This document shows, piece by piece, positions 17,361 to 26,538 of a stretch of 46,423 nucleotides of DNA. The position numbers were made by a program, and so were the translations under genes. The number at the start of each line of letters is the position of its first letter. Within the stretch, counting starts at the first letter, position 1. Below the pieces are notes generated by a model. The model was not told the DNA's origin. It made no database searches and was given only the letters and a program-made list of their open reading frames with translations. The DNA comes from an uncultured Acidobacteriota bacterium (GTDB lineage Bacteria > Acidobacteriota > Blastocatellia > RBC074): the NCBI GenBank assembly GCA_903862855.1, contig CAIOZW010000173.1:1-46423 (forward strand), given 5' to 3'.

Positions 17361-19109
17361 ATGCCACGTTTAATAGTCAGGGCGACTCCACAACATGGAG
17401 ACTCGGTGGTTGAACTGTCGAGATTGCGAACGACGATCGGGAGATCGGCGCGCAACGATCTCTGTGTGGAGGATCCATTTGCCTCACGGCTTCACGCCGA
17501 CGTGCGTCGCCGTGGTGACGGATTCTGGATCTCCGATCTTGGAAGCGCCAATGGCACCTTGATCAATGGAACTCGGATGGCTGCGCCGGTCATGCTCCAC
17601 GACCGTGATCTGATCCGGATTGGTGAGACCGAGATCGAGTATACGGAGCAGCTCGATACGGCACCGGCACGACGCAAGACCAATCTGCTCTTCACCGATG
17701 AGCCGTACCAGGGGCGACATAGCTGGGCAGAGATGACGATCGGACCAGCGGCGAAGAGTTCGGCGGCCGAGATCATCTCGACGCTCGAGCGCGAGTCTGG
17801 GAGCCTTGGTGGAGTCAGTCCGCCTCCGGCCGAAGGAGCACGCCGGGCTGATGATACCCTCTCGATGATCACGCGTGTCAGCCTGACGCTCCTCTCGCCC
17901 CTCTCACTCGAGGAGACGCTGCGGCAGGTACTCGACTGTGTCTTCGAGGTGGTGCGGGCAGATCGCGGGTACGTCATGCTCTTCGAGTCACCAGCCGATA
18001 AGAGCGTGAAGGAGCCGGAACTGGTCTGCAAGGCCTTCAAGCATCGACAACTGATGTCGAATGAGCTGATTGAAGAGATCGAGATCAGCCACACGATCAG
18101 CGAGCAGGTGCTGCGAAATGGCGTCTCCGTCCTCACCAGCGATGCCCAGCAGGATCCACGCTTCCAGGAAAAACAGTCGATCGTCTTTGGTGGTTCACGC
18201 TCGATCATGGCGGTGCCCCTCGCGGTCGAAAAGCGGGTGAGCGGCATGATCTACGTCGATACCCAGCTTCCTGACCACCGGTTCACCGAGCGCGAGATTC
18301 AACTTCTGACTCTCATCGCCGGGGTGGCGGCAATCCGGATCGAGAACATGTCACTGCTTGAACTGCGGGAAGAGCAGCGAAGGCTGGCCAATGAACTGCA
18401 GGTGGCAAGTGAGATCCAGCTCACCCTCCATCCGGATCGTCCACCGACCATCGATGGCTATGATCTTGATGGTTACAGTTTCCCCTGTTACGAAGTGGGT
18501 GGCGACTACTATGACTTCATCGCCCGGAGTGACGATCGCTGGGTGATCGCCCTCGGCGACGTCTCCGGCAAGGGAACCGGAGCGGCGCTGTTGATGTCAT
18601 CGCTCCACGCGGCTGTCCGTGCTCATACCAGGACTCGACTTTCGGCCAGCGAGGTGGTTACGGAGATCAACCAGTATATCTGTGACAACAGCCCGGCCAA
18701 CCGCTATGTGACACTCTTTTACAGTGAGCTTGACCTGCGCACCAATCAGCTCACCTATATCAATGCCGGCCATAATGCACCAATTCTCGTCCGTTCTTCG
18801 GGTGAGGTGATGCGGCTCGATCTGGGAGGTTTTCCTGTTGGAATCACCCCGGCTGCCAAGTATGGCGAGGGCTGGGTCGATTTGATGCCCGGTGACGTTC
18901 TGGTCGTCTTCTCGGATGGGGCGACAGAGAGTCAGAACGAGGAGGGTGAGGAGTTTGCCGAATCACGGATGATTGAGGTTGTCCACGCCAATCGGCACCG
19001 TTCGGCGGCTGGCATTCGTGACCGGATCGACGAGGCACTGGCCAAATTTGTCGGAAAGGCCAAGTCGGTCGATGACCTGACCATGGTCATTGTCAAAAGG
19101 CAGGAGTAA
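17361..19109 (+). CDS. FHA + GAF + PP2C/SpoIIE (RsbU-type) phosphatase
   Basis: FHA RTTIGRSARNDLCVEDPFASRLHADV...DLGSANGTLING; GAF segment; catalytic motifs GGDYYDFIA, GDVSGKGTGAAL, NAGHNAP, FSDGATES, DDLTMVIVK. Confidence 0.93.
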   Translation: MPRLIVRATPQHGDSVVELSRLRTTIGRSARNDLCVEDPFASRLHADVRRRGDGFWISDLGSANGTLINGTRMAAPVMLHDRDLIRIGETEIEYTEQLDTAPARRKTNLLFTDEPYQGRHSWAEMTIGPAAKSSAAEIISTLERESGSLGGVSPPPAEGARRADDTLSMITRVSLTLLSPLSLEETLRQVLDCVFEVVRADRGYVMLFESPADKSVKEPELVCKAFKHRQLMSNELIEEIEISHTISEQVLRNGVSVLTSDAQQDPRFQEKQSIVFGGSRSIMAVPLAVEKRVSGMIYVDTQLPDHRFTEREIQLLTLIAGVAAIRIENMSLLELREEQRRLANELQVASEIQLTLHPDRPPTIDGYDLDGYSFPCYEVGGDYYDFIARSDDRWVIALGDVSGKGTGAALLMSSLHAAVRAHTRTRLSASEVVTEINQYICDNSPANRYVTLFYSELDLRTNQLTYINAGHNAPILVRSSGEVMRLDLGGFPVGITPAAKYGEGWVDLMPGDVLVVFSDGATESQNEEGEEFAESRMIEVVHANRHRSAAGIRDRIDEALAKFVGKAKSVDDLTMVIVKRQE

Positions 19110-19136
19110 AAAGAGAAGGGTGAGACGAGATAACGC

Positions 19137-20342
19137 ATGAATTTCATACTGATTCCGCTGATCTCGGTACTGCCCTGCCTGCTCTGGTTCGCCTACTTTG
19201 CGAGTCGGAGCAAGTACAAGAGCCACTCACGAACTCTTCTTGGCCTGACCTTTCTGCTGGGTGCCTTGGCAACCGGACCAGCTCTTGGACTAAATCTGAT
19301 CGGGCAGTCGGTAGTCGGAGCCCTCTTTGGACAGGGAGAACTGGCCCACATCCTGGTGCTGCTGCTGGTGGTCGGGCCGGTCGAGGAGACCGTCAAATTC
19401 CTGGTCGTCTTTGGCTATGCGTGGCGAAAGCAGGAATTTGACGAACCGCTCGATGGGGTAATCTACAGTGCAACGGCCGCCCTCGGTTTTGCTGCAGCCG
19501 AGAATGTGATCTATCTCTGGCAGAATGACCCAACGCTGATCCTCATGCGGGGCCCGCTCTCCAATCCAGGTCACGCCCTCTTCTCTGCGCTCTGGGGACT
19601 GAGCCTGAGCAATGCCAAGGCGACCCCAAATATGGTCCGGGCCCGTCTGCCGATACTGGCCCGCGGACTACTGGCCGCTTCGGTAGTCCACTCGCTCTTC
19701 GATATTCTGCTGGTTGCCGCGTCGCGTCTGAGTGTCGCCTTCTTTATCATCCTCCTTGTCGCCATGGTCGTGCTCTTCATCCGGGTTCGATCACGGATCA
19801 ACCTGTACCAGGAGACATCACCACACCGTGAAGGGACAATAATCATCCCGACAAGCCGTTTCTGCCAGATGTGTGGCACACGTGGCAGCACAGGCCATCC
19901 CTGTCCGTCGTGCGGATCATTCATTCCGAAACGCGATGAAGAGCAGATCTGCCCGATCTGCTCGACCTGGCAGCGTCCAGGCGCGAAGTTCTGTGCCCGT
20001 TGTGGGGCAAACATGAAGATTCCGGCGCGGGTGACGCTCGATACGCGCCCCCATCTCTCCTCGGTCTCGGCAGATGGCAAGGAGAAGATCGCCTACATTC
20101 TCGACCAGAATGAGATAGGTGTCGGTCGAATGCTCAACAACGAGTTTGTCATCGACAACCCCTCCGTCTCCAAACACCATGCCAGAATTGTCAATGAAGG
20201 TAATGAGTATCTTCTCGCCGATCTGGAGAGCAGCAACGGCACGTTTGTCGAGGGGAAACGGGTCACAACGGCCCGCCTGGTCGATGGCTGTGAGGTCCGG
20301 TTCGGTCTGGTCAACTATATCTACCGTGCGCCGCAGAAGTAA
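19137..20342 (+). CDS. PrsW-family intramembrane protease fused to zinc ribbons and FHA domain
   Basis: PrsW-like VEETVKFLVVF, AAENVIYLW, GHALFSALWG, VVHSLFDILL; then CQMCGTRGSTGHPCPSCG, CPICSTWQRPGAKFCARCG; FHA NEIGVGRMLNNEFVIDNPSVSKHHARIV...DLESSNGTFVEG. Confidence 0.88.
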   Translation: MNFILIPLISVLPCLLWFAYFASRSKYKSHSRTLLGLTFLLGALATGPALGLNLIGQSVVGALFGQGELAHILVLLLVVGPVEETVKFLVVFGYAWRKQEFDEPLDGVIYSATAALGFAAAENVIYLWQNDPTLILMRGPLSNPGHALFSALWGLSLSNAKATPNMVRARLPILARGLLAASVVHSLFDILLVAASRLSVAFFIILLVAMVVLFIRVRSRINLYQETSPHREGTIIIPTSRFCQMCGTRGSTGHPCPSCGSFIPKRDEEQICPICSTWQRPGAKFCARCGANMKIPARVTLDTRPHLSSVSADGKEKIAYILDQNEIGVGRMLNNEFVIDNPSVSKHHARIVNEGNEYLLADLESSNGTFVEGKRVTTARLVDGCEVRFGLVNYIYRAPQK

Positions 20343-20519
20343 CCTCCCGGAAGTTCAACCAAACTTCTTCAGTTGAAGAGAGCCCTCACCCTGTTTTGCT
20401 AAGAGATCGATTCTTTTGTCAGTCGCCCCCCCTTTCGCCTGATCTGTTTTATCGCTATATTCGAGTCATGGGGGGATAACCCCCGATGGAAAGTAAGACG
20501 ACCGGAAATGGAGGTATGC

Positions 20520-21281
20520 ATGATCAGGAGAATCTTCACACTTACCCTGCTTCTTCTCACCACCAGTGGGTTCGCACTCGCCCAGGGAATCACCAGCGAG
20601 ATCAGGTCGGGCTGCCGGCAGGCGCTCAACCAGCGACTCTCGCGCGACAACCGGGGAGCGGCGATTCAGTCTAACCTGCGCAGCGCCCGTGAGCGCTTTG
20701 GCGGCGGGAATCAGCTCCGGATCATTGGCGAGGCCGAGGTCTCGATCGACAGCAGCCCCTGGCGCACCGTCAGCTTCGAGTGCATCTACAACACGCGCGG
20801 CGATTACGCGGAGTCTGCCACCTACAATTACACCGATGGCGGTGGCTGGGGTGGCGGGAATGGTGGCAATGGAGGTAACGGATCGGGTGGCGGGCGTCCC
20901 GGAGATGGATGGGGACGACCGCGTCCGGGTGGCCGTGGTGCCAACTTCGAGTCGCTACCCAGTGTAACGATGCGGCGGGGCGGACGTGGCGGAAACATCA
21001 TTGAAGTGAAGGCCCAGGTCGACGGAATGATCGACATCTTCATTCGTGGAGACCAGGTCCGTTATGATGTGATCAACGGCCAGACGCCAAGCTATATGGA
21101 TGTTGTGGCCAGTGTCGTTCTGCCGCGCCGTGAGCTTGAATGCCAGATCGACAAGCGGGATGGACGGAGCGAGATTATGATCATCGATCAGCCCTCCCGC
21201 TTCAATAATTTCACGCTGCACCTGCAGATCAATGATCGGGCAGGCGGAGCGGATCGTTACGAGGCGCGAATCACCTGGTAG
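20520..21281 (+). CDS. Secreted hypothetical protein with Gly-rich linker
   Basis: Signal peptide MIRRIFTLTLLLLTTSGFALAQ; central GGGWGGGNGGNGGNGSGGGRPGDGWG. Start moved from 20508 to 20520. Confidence 0.65.
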   Translation: MIRRIFTLTLLLLTTSGFALAQGITSEIRSGCRQALNQRLSRDNRGAAIQSNLRSARERFGGGNQLRIIGEAEVSIDSSPWRTVSFECIYNTRGDYAESATYNYTDGGGWGGGNGGNGGNGSGGGRPGDGWGRPRPGGRGANFESLPSVTMRRGGRGGNIIEVKAQVDGMIDIFIRGDQVRYDVINGQTPSYMDVVASVVLPRRELECQIDKRDGRSEIMIIDQPSRFNNFTLHLQINDRAGGADRYEARITW

Positions 21282-21309
21282 CGTAATGGATTGTCGGCAA
21301 CGGTCAGCT

Positions 21310-22395
21310 TCAGATGTTGAAGGTGCGGGTAATGAACCAGAAGGCACCGGCAATGATGAGGAGGATCGAACCGGCGATGAGAATCGGGCGTTGAAGACCT
21401 GGACGGTGCCGACAGATCGCTCTGATGATCAGGGTGGTAATGATGACAATCACGGCCTGTCCGATCTCAACGCCCAGATTGAATGAGAGAAGCGACCAGC
21501 CAAGAGCCTGCGAAGGAAGCCCAAACTCGCGTAAAACTCCGGCAAAACCAAACCCGTGGATGAAGCCAAAGAAGAAGGCGATCCAGGCCCGCAGATCCCG
21601 TCCATCCCTGCTGACAAGCAGGTTGTCGACCCCGACATAGACGATACTGAGCGCGATGGCCGGTTCAACGATGGCTGCCGGTATATTGAGCAGATCGAGA
21701 GCCGCCAGAGTCAGGGTAACACTGTGGGCGAGCGTAAAGGCACTGACGATCAGCAGCAGGCGGCGAAGGCTTCCGCCGAGGAGGAGCAGGCCGATCACGA
21801 AGAGGATGTGGTCAGGCCCGATGAAGATATGGTGAATGCCGGCAGGAATGAACTTCCGGAGCACCTCACGAACTCCCTGACGGGTGCTGGTAAAGTACGC
21901 GAATCCAGGCTGTGAATTGGTAAGCACCTCCTGCCTCAACAGAGTCTCGCCGAGAAAGAGATTGACAAAGGTCTGATGCTGCGGATCGGCGGAGAAGAAC
22001 GGTCCGCCCACCTCGACCAGTCCCACAGGCCCACCGACATCATATTCGAAATAGAGAACGACCTCCTGTCGGTCAGCCAACGGTTCCAGGCGCAGCCGCT
22101 GCGGTAGACAGGGTCTCCGATCGAAGCGGATGGTGAGGCGTGACTCGACCAATCGAGTGATCGACCGACGCTGGACTTCGAGACGCGTCGCCTCGAGCAG
22201 CTCCGCTTCGGCAAGACCGAGGCTTCCGGCAAGATCGACCGAATGGACGACGAGCCTCGCCTCGACTCTTCCCTCACCGTTGCGCTGGCCGATCTGCAGA
22301 TCGAGAAAACTGTAGGGGACGGAGTGGCCGGTGACCCGGCCACTCAGGAAGAGGGCGAGAAGAAACGAAAGAGTAATGAGCCGTGCTCTGATCAC
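21310..22395 (-). CDS. HupE/UreJ-like membrane protein with large N-terminal extracytoplasmic domain
   Basis: FIPAGIHHIFIGPDHILFVIGLLLLGGSLRRLLLIVSAFTLAHSVTLTLAAL...FFFGFIHGFGFAGVL. Confidence 0.78.
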   Translation of the reverse strand: MIRARLITLSFLLALFLSGRVTGHSVPYSFLDLQIGQRNGEGRVEARLVVHSVDLAGSLGLAEAELLEATRLEVQRRSITRLVESRLTIRFDRRPCLPQRLRLEPLADRQEVVLYFEYDVGGPVGLVEVGGPFFSADPQHQTFVNLFLGETLLRQEVLTNSQPGFAYFTSTRQGVREVLRKFIPAGIHHIFIGPDHILFVIGLLLLGGSLRRLLLIVSAFTLAHSVTLTLAALDLLNIPAAIVEPAIALSIVYVGVDNLLVSRDGRDLRAWIAFFFGFIHGFGFAGVLREFGLPSQALGWSLLSFNLGVEIGQAVIVIITTLIIRAICRHRPGLQRPILIAGSILLIIAGAFWFITRTFNI

Positions 22396-22409
22396 GAAGG
22401 AGACCGTAC

Positions 22410-23276
22410 CTACTCGGTTTCAGTATAGACCATGTTCAGGTCGGCCTTGAGACGCCCCAGCCCATAGCCCGCATATCTCTCCGGCAGCTTGAAATCGGCC
22501 ACCGCCTGGTCGACCGTCTTGCCAGCCTTCTTCGCCTGGCGTCCATAATCGACCAGCTCGCGGATAAAGCCGCTGAATTCGACGAGGGCTCTCCAATCGG
22601 TGACGGGACTGTGACCGGGAATGATCGTCTCGACACCCTTGATACCGGCAATCACCTTCTCCAAGGTCAATGGATACTCAACCCCGCTGCCGCCATTATT
22701 GCCATCCATGATCGGCGTCTGCCTGGCCGGAAAGAGGTCGCCCGTATGCATCGTCCTGAGGGCCGGGAAGACGACCAGCGTATCGCCATTGGTGTGACCT
22801 CTTCCGAAATAGTAGAGATCGATTCGTTCCGCCCCGCTGAGAAGCGAGAGTTTGTCATCAAAAGTCCGCACTGGAAGGAACTGGCGTCCCTGTTCACTCT
22901 GGAAGGCTGGCATCCTCTCCATATTGGACTTTGTCAGCCGATGTGAGACAAATTCGACCTTGCCGGTGAAGGCCTCGTTGCTGCCGACGTGATCGAAATG
23001 GGTATGTGTGTTGATGACCATGGTCACTGGCTGACTGGTCACCGAACGGATCTTCTCAAGGATGGCCAGGCCGTTGTTGGGTACTTTGGTATCGACAACC
23101 ACGACACCACGGCTGGTCAGGAAGACGGCCGTATTGCCACCGGCTCCGGTGATCATATAGAGGTTCTCCTTCACCTTCTCGATCCCCAGGGGTGGCGGCC
23201 CAGCGGTTGGTGACTGCAGGGCGTACGATACTCCACCGAGAAGGACGAAGGCGACCAGGACACAGAATCTTTTCAT
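22410..23276 (-). CDS. Secreted MBL-fold metallohydrolase
   Basis: MKRFCVLVAFVLLGGVSYALQSP signal peptide; NTHTHFDHVGSNEAF; YYFGRGHTNGDTLVVFP; PGHSPVTDW. Start moved from 23636 to 23276, removing overlap with the divergent neighbour. Confidence 0.87.
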   Translation of the reverse strand: MKRFCVLVAFVLLGGVSYALQSPTAGPPPLGIEKVKENLYMITGAGGNTAVFLTSRGVVVVDTKVPNNGLAILEKIRSVTSQPVTMVINTHTHFDHVGSNEAFTGKVEFVSHRLTKSNMERMPAFQSEQGRQFLPVRTFDDKLSLLSGAERIDLYYFGRGHTNGDTLVVFPALRTMHTGDLFPARQTPIMDGNNGGSGVEYPLTLEKVIAGIKGVETIIPGHSPVTDWRALVEFSGFIRELVDYGRQAKKAGKTVDQAVADFKLPERYAGYGLGRLKADLNMVYTETE

Positions 23277-23517
23277 ATGCTCCCCTTTCAGAACTCGATA
23301 TCTGCTGGCCATAATGCCGCAAAAGAAGGACGGCAACAAGAAGAACGGAGATAACGACCTGATCGAATCGGCCATAAGTGGAGAGGACAAGGCCCCGGAG
23401 CCTGATCTGGCTACAGCCGGATTCTTGACGATCAGGGGAGCCTCTGCGATGATGTGAGCCGATGAAGAGAAGAGACGATCTTCCCCCTTATAAAATAGAG
23501 AATCAAGGAACAATGAC

Positions 23518-24177
23518 ATGAACAAGACGCTTCTGGGAACAGTACTCGCAATCTGCCTCTCGCCGCTCGCAGCCTTTGGGCAGAGCAGCGGCTCTGAGAC
23601 TGGCTTTGTCCAGCTCTTCGATGGCCAGACCCTCAACGGTTGGCAGCTCGTCCGCGGGCGTGGCCCGGGCTATGTGGTCAAGGACGGAGTTCTCGTCTGC
23701 CCGCTCGAGGGTGGTGGCAACCTGCTCACCGCGAAAGAGTATTCAAACTTCGTCTTCCGCTTTGAGTTCAAGACGGAACCGGGTGGAAACAATGGCGTCG
23801 GGATCCGGACTCCGCTCAATGGTGATGCTGCCTATGTCGGAATGGAGGTACAGATCCTTGACGATGGCCACGAGAAGTACAAGGGCAAGATCAAGTCCGA
23901 GCAGCATCACGGATCGATCTATCTTGTCGCACCGGCGCGAACCGGGTTCCTGAAACCGGCCGGGGAATGGAATTCGGAAGAGATCATGGCGGATGGAAAC
24001 CATATCCGGGTGACGCTGAATGGGGTCGTCATTCTCGATTTTGATCTCGGGCTGGTCAAGGAGAAAGAGGTGATCGAGAAGCATCCGGGAATCAGGAACA
24101 AGTCGGGCTATGTCGGCTTTCTGGGACATGGCTCGCTGGTCGAATTCCGTAACATCAGGATCAAGACGCTGCCATAA
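23518..24177 (+). CDS. Secreted DUF1080 (3-keto-disaccharide hydrolase-like) protein
   Basis: 219 aa; [18 protein letters not shown]...[25 protein letters not shown]...GSIYLVAPA...[16 protein letters not shown]. Confidence 0.87.
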   Translation: MNKTLLGTVLAICLSPLAAFGQSSGSETGFVQLFDGQTLNGWQLVRGRGPGYVVKDGVLVCPLEGGGNLLTAKEYSNFVFRFEFKTEPGGNNGVGIRTPLNGDAAYVGMEVQILDDGHEKYKGKIKSEQHHGSIYLVAPARTGFLKPAGEWNSEEIMADGNHIRVTLNGVVILDFDLGLVKEKEVIEKHPGIRNKSGYVGFLGHGSLVEFRNIRIKTLP

Positions 24178-24612
24178 ATGACCATCAATATGCAGATCAA
24201 GGTTATGGCAGTTCGTGAAGGGGCGATGCTGCCGCGGCGTGGTTCAATGGCTGCGGCAGGCGCCGACCTTCACAGTGTCGAGGGGGTCGTGCTGGCCCCG
24301 GGGGAGCGGCGACTCGTCCCGACGGGCATCTCGGTGGAGATCCCGCCCGGCTGGTATGGGCGGATTGCTCCACGCTCGGGTCTTGCCGTCAGGCACGGCA
24401 TCGACACTCTGGCCGGGGTGATCGATTCCGACTACCGTGGCGAGATCAACGTGCTGTTGATCAATCTAGGTGAGCAGTCCGTCGAACTGAAGGCCGGGGA
24501 GCGGATCGCCCAGTTGATCATCGAGCAGGCTGGCTCGTGTGAGTACCTGTGGGCCGAAGAGCTTGCAGAGACGGAACGTGGCGCGGGAGGTTTTGGCTCG
24601 ACCGGCAGGTAA
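24178..24612 (+). CDS. dut: dUTP diphosphatase
   Basis: 144 aa; AAAGADLHSVE, GWYGRIAPRSGLAVRHGIDTLAGVIDSDYRGEINVLLINLG, GERIAQLI, RGAGGFGSTG. Starts at the base after the upstream TAA. Confidence 0.95.
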   Translation: MTINMQIKVMAVREGAMLPRRGSMAAAGADLHSVEGVVLAPGERRLVPTGISVEIPPGWYGRIAPRSGLAVRHGIDTLAGVIDSDYRGEINVLLINLGEQSVELKAGERIAQLIIEQAGSCEYLWAEELAETERGAGGFGSTGR

Positions 24613-24710
24613 ATCCGGAAGAGGCTCGACCTGGAAAGACGACCAGCGGCCACGGTTTTGTCACGGTTCGAATGCTCGAGTGCCAACTTCACGGTTCCCT
24701 GAATAGCAAG

Positions 24711-26237
24711 ATGATGCCACACCGGTGCCTCAGGCTTCTGCTGCTCAATCTCCTTATCATTCTGGTACCCTGGGCGGGGCCATTCGCCCAGGATGCCTCT
24801 TCGGTTCTCCAGCTCAACATTGAATATCGAACGGTGCGCAATGGTGCCAGCCCGACGGTGGAGCTTGCCCGCCAGTTGGATGCGCTCGAAGTGGAAGCGC
24901 GTAATGCAACCAGTGAGGGGCAATACGGGGAGGCCCACCGCCATCTCGCCCATGCCCTGACTCTGCTCAAGGGGGAGGAGTGGACGCCACTTCGTGAACT
25001 CGGGGCATCTCTGAAATTGACAGCCGACCGGGTCGTCCTCGAACCGGGGCAGGCGGCAGAATTGACCTTGAGTCTGATGTTCGTCCCGACCTCGACGATC
25101 GATCGCCGGTTGAAAGGGGCGATCGCGATCGGCGTGAGGGTCAATGGACGATACCGGAATATCCGTGAACTGGCGAGGCTCGATGACGATCCGGCCTGGC
25201 TGACCAATGGACGGCGAGTCACGATCACTCTCCCCGAGCTGCGAGATGGAGAGTATGTGCTGGCTCTCTCATACCGTGCCGCGCGGCGCGAGGAGGAATC
25301 GATCTTCAAGCCAATGACGATTGAGCTATCGCGCGGGATCTACCGTCAAAAGGAGCGGCTTGCCGGCCGCCTCGCCGAGATGCGACGCAAGCAGCTCCTC
25401 ACTGAAAGACCGGAATTGGAGAGCAGCCTCGCCGCGATCGAATACTCGATCGAACAGTTGGCGCTCCTCAACAGTGGATCAATTCCCGTCGAACGAAACA
25501 GTCCCGCCGCAGCCCTCGATCGGGCATCCCGGATGCTCGATCTGGTGGCGGCCGGGCAGACTCCTCTCTCCACTCTTCGCGGGGACCTCCACCTTGCCTA
25601 CCGCTCGGCAGTCGATGGATTGTTGCAGCCCTACCGCGTCTATGTGCCCACCTCATACCGCCCTGACAGAAGATGGCCGCTGGCGATCGCCCTCCACGGC
25701 TGGGGAGGTGATGAGAACAGCCTCTTTGATGGCAGGCAGAACGGTGAACTGAAGCGGGTCGCCGAGGCCGCCGGCTATCTGATTGCCTGTCCAAAAGGGC
25801 GCGGGCCAACGAGCCTCTATCTGGGAAATGCCGGAAAGGATGTGCTCGATGTAGTCCGCCAGATGGAGCGGGATTTCAACATCGATCCAGATCGTATCTA
25901 CCTGCTCGGCCACTCCATGGGCGGTTATGGTGCCTGGTCGGTAGCGGCGAACAATCCCGGCCTCTTCGCGGCCATTGCACCGGTCTCCGGTCTGGGCAGC
26001 ATTCTCATCACGGCCAGGCTGAAGAATCTGCTCCTCACCCCCTGGCTGGTCACCCACGGAGTGAAGGATCGGACCATTTCGATCGAGGAGTCGAGGCGAA
26101 TGGTCTCGGCCGGCCGGAAGCTCGGGATCGAGATTCGTTTCGACGAGATCCCTCAGGGTGACCATTTCAACGTCTTCGGCCCCGCGCTCAAGGGAATCTT
26201 TGCGTGGTTCGATACTCACCCGCGTCAAGGAGATTGA
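24711..26237 (+). CDS. Secreted alpha/beta hydrolase (peptidase/esterase-like)
   Basis: Signal-like MMPHRCLRLLLLNLLIILVPWAGPFAQD; RVYVPTSYRPDRRWPLAIALHGWGGDE, LLGHSMGGYGAWSVA, HGVKDRTI, GDHFNVF. Start moved from 24549. Confidence 0.82.
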   Translation: MMPHRCLRLLLLNLLIILVPWAGPFAQDASSVLQLNIEYRTVRNGASPTVELARQLDALEVEARNATSEGQYGEAHRHLAHALTLLKGEEWTPLRELGASLKLTADRVVLEPGQAAELTLSLMFVPTSTIDRRLKGAIAIGVRVNGRYRNIRELARLDDDPAWLTNGRRVTITLPELRDGEYVLALSYRAARREEESIFKPMTIELSRGIYRQKERLAGRLAEMRRKQLLTERPELESSLAAIEYSIEQLALLNSGSIPVERNSPAAALDRASRMLDLVAAGQTPLSTLRGDLHLAYRSAVDGLLQPYRVYVPTSYRPDRRWPLAIALHGWGGDENSLFDGRQNGELKRVAEAAGYLIACPKGRGPTSLYLGNAGKDVLDVVRQMERDFNIDPDRIYLLGHSMGGYGAWSVAANNPGLFAAIAPVSGLGSILITARLKNLLLTPWLVTHGVKDRTISIEESRRMVSAGRKLGIEIRFDEIPQGDHFNVFGPALKGIFAWFDTHPRQGD

Positions 26238-26305
26238 ATGGGCCTAGAAACAATCCAGAAACTCCGGATGGCAGGGCATTCGCATTATGAAGAGACAGAA
26301 CCCAA

Positions 26306-26326
26306 GGGCAGGCACAAGGCCTGCCC
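26306..26326. repeat. 21-nt palindromic unit, copy 1 (REP-like)
   Basis: GGGCAGGC-ACAAG-GCCTGCCC, intergenic; near-identical to 37605-37625. Confidence 0.7.
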
Positions 26327-26538
26327 CTACGGTGAATGTGGCCGGGTGGTCGATTCGTTGCGTAGATGTGGGCGCACCCGCACAAAACCCGGAAGCCCCC
26401 AGATCATAAGGGATAATGCATTGCCCTGCCCCTGCGGCGATTGACCTGATTGGCCGATGACAAATTTAGAGTGAATGGATGAGACCGGTGTTACAATCTC
26501 TCTTCCTGATGACTTGTGCCAATGAATGCGAGGTAAAG

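Noticed and set aside
23276-23636. N-terminal extension of the MBL-fold protein in the ORF track
   Set aside because: It overlaps the divergent DUF1080 gene, lacks homology-like text, and a proper signal peptide begins at 23276.
26188-26385. 65-aa minus-strand ORF across the 26.3 kb palindrome
   Set aside because: Its GRPCACPW-type text is what a palindromic repeat yields when translated; no independent support.
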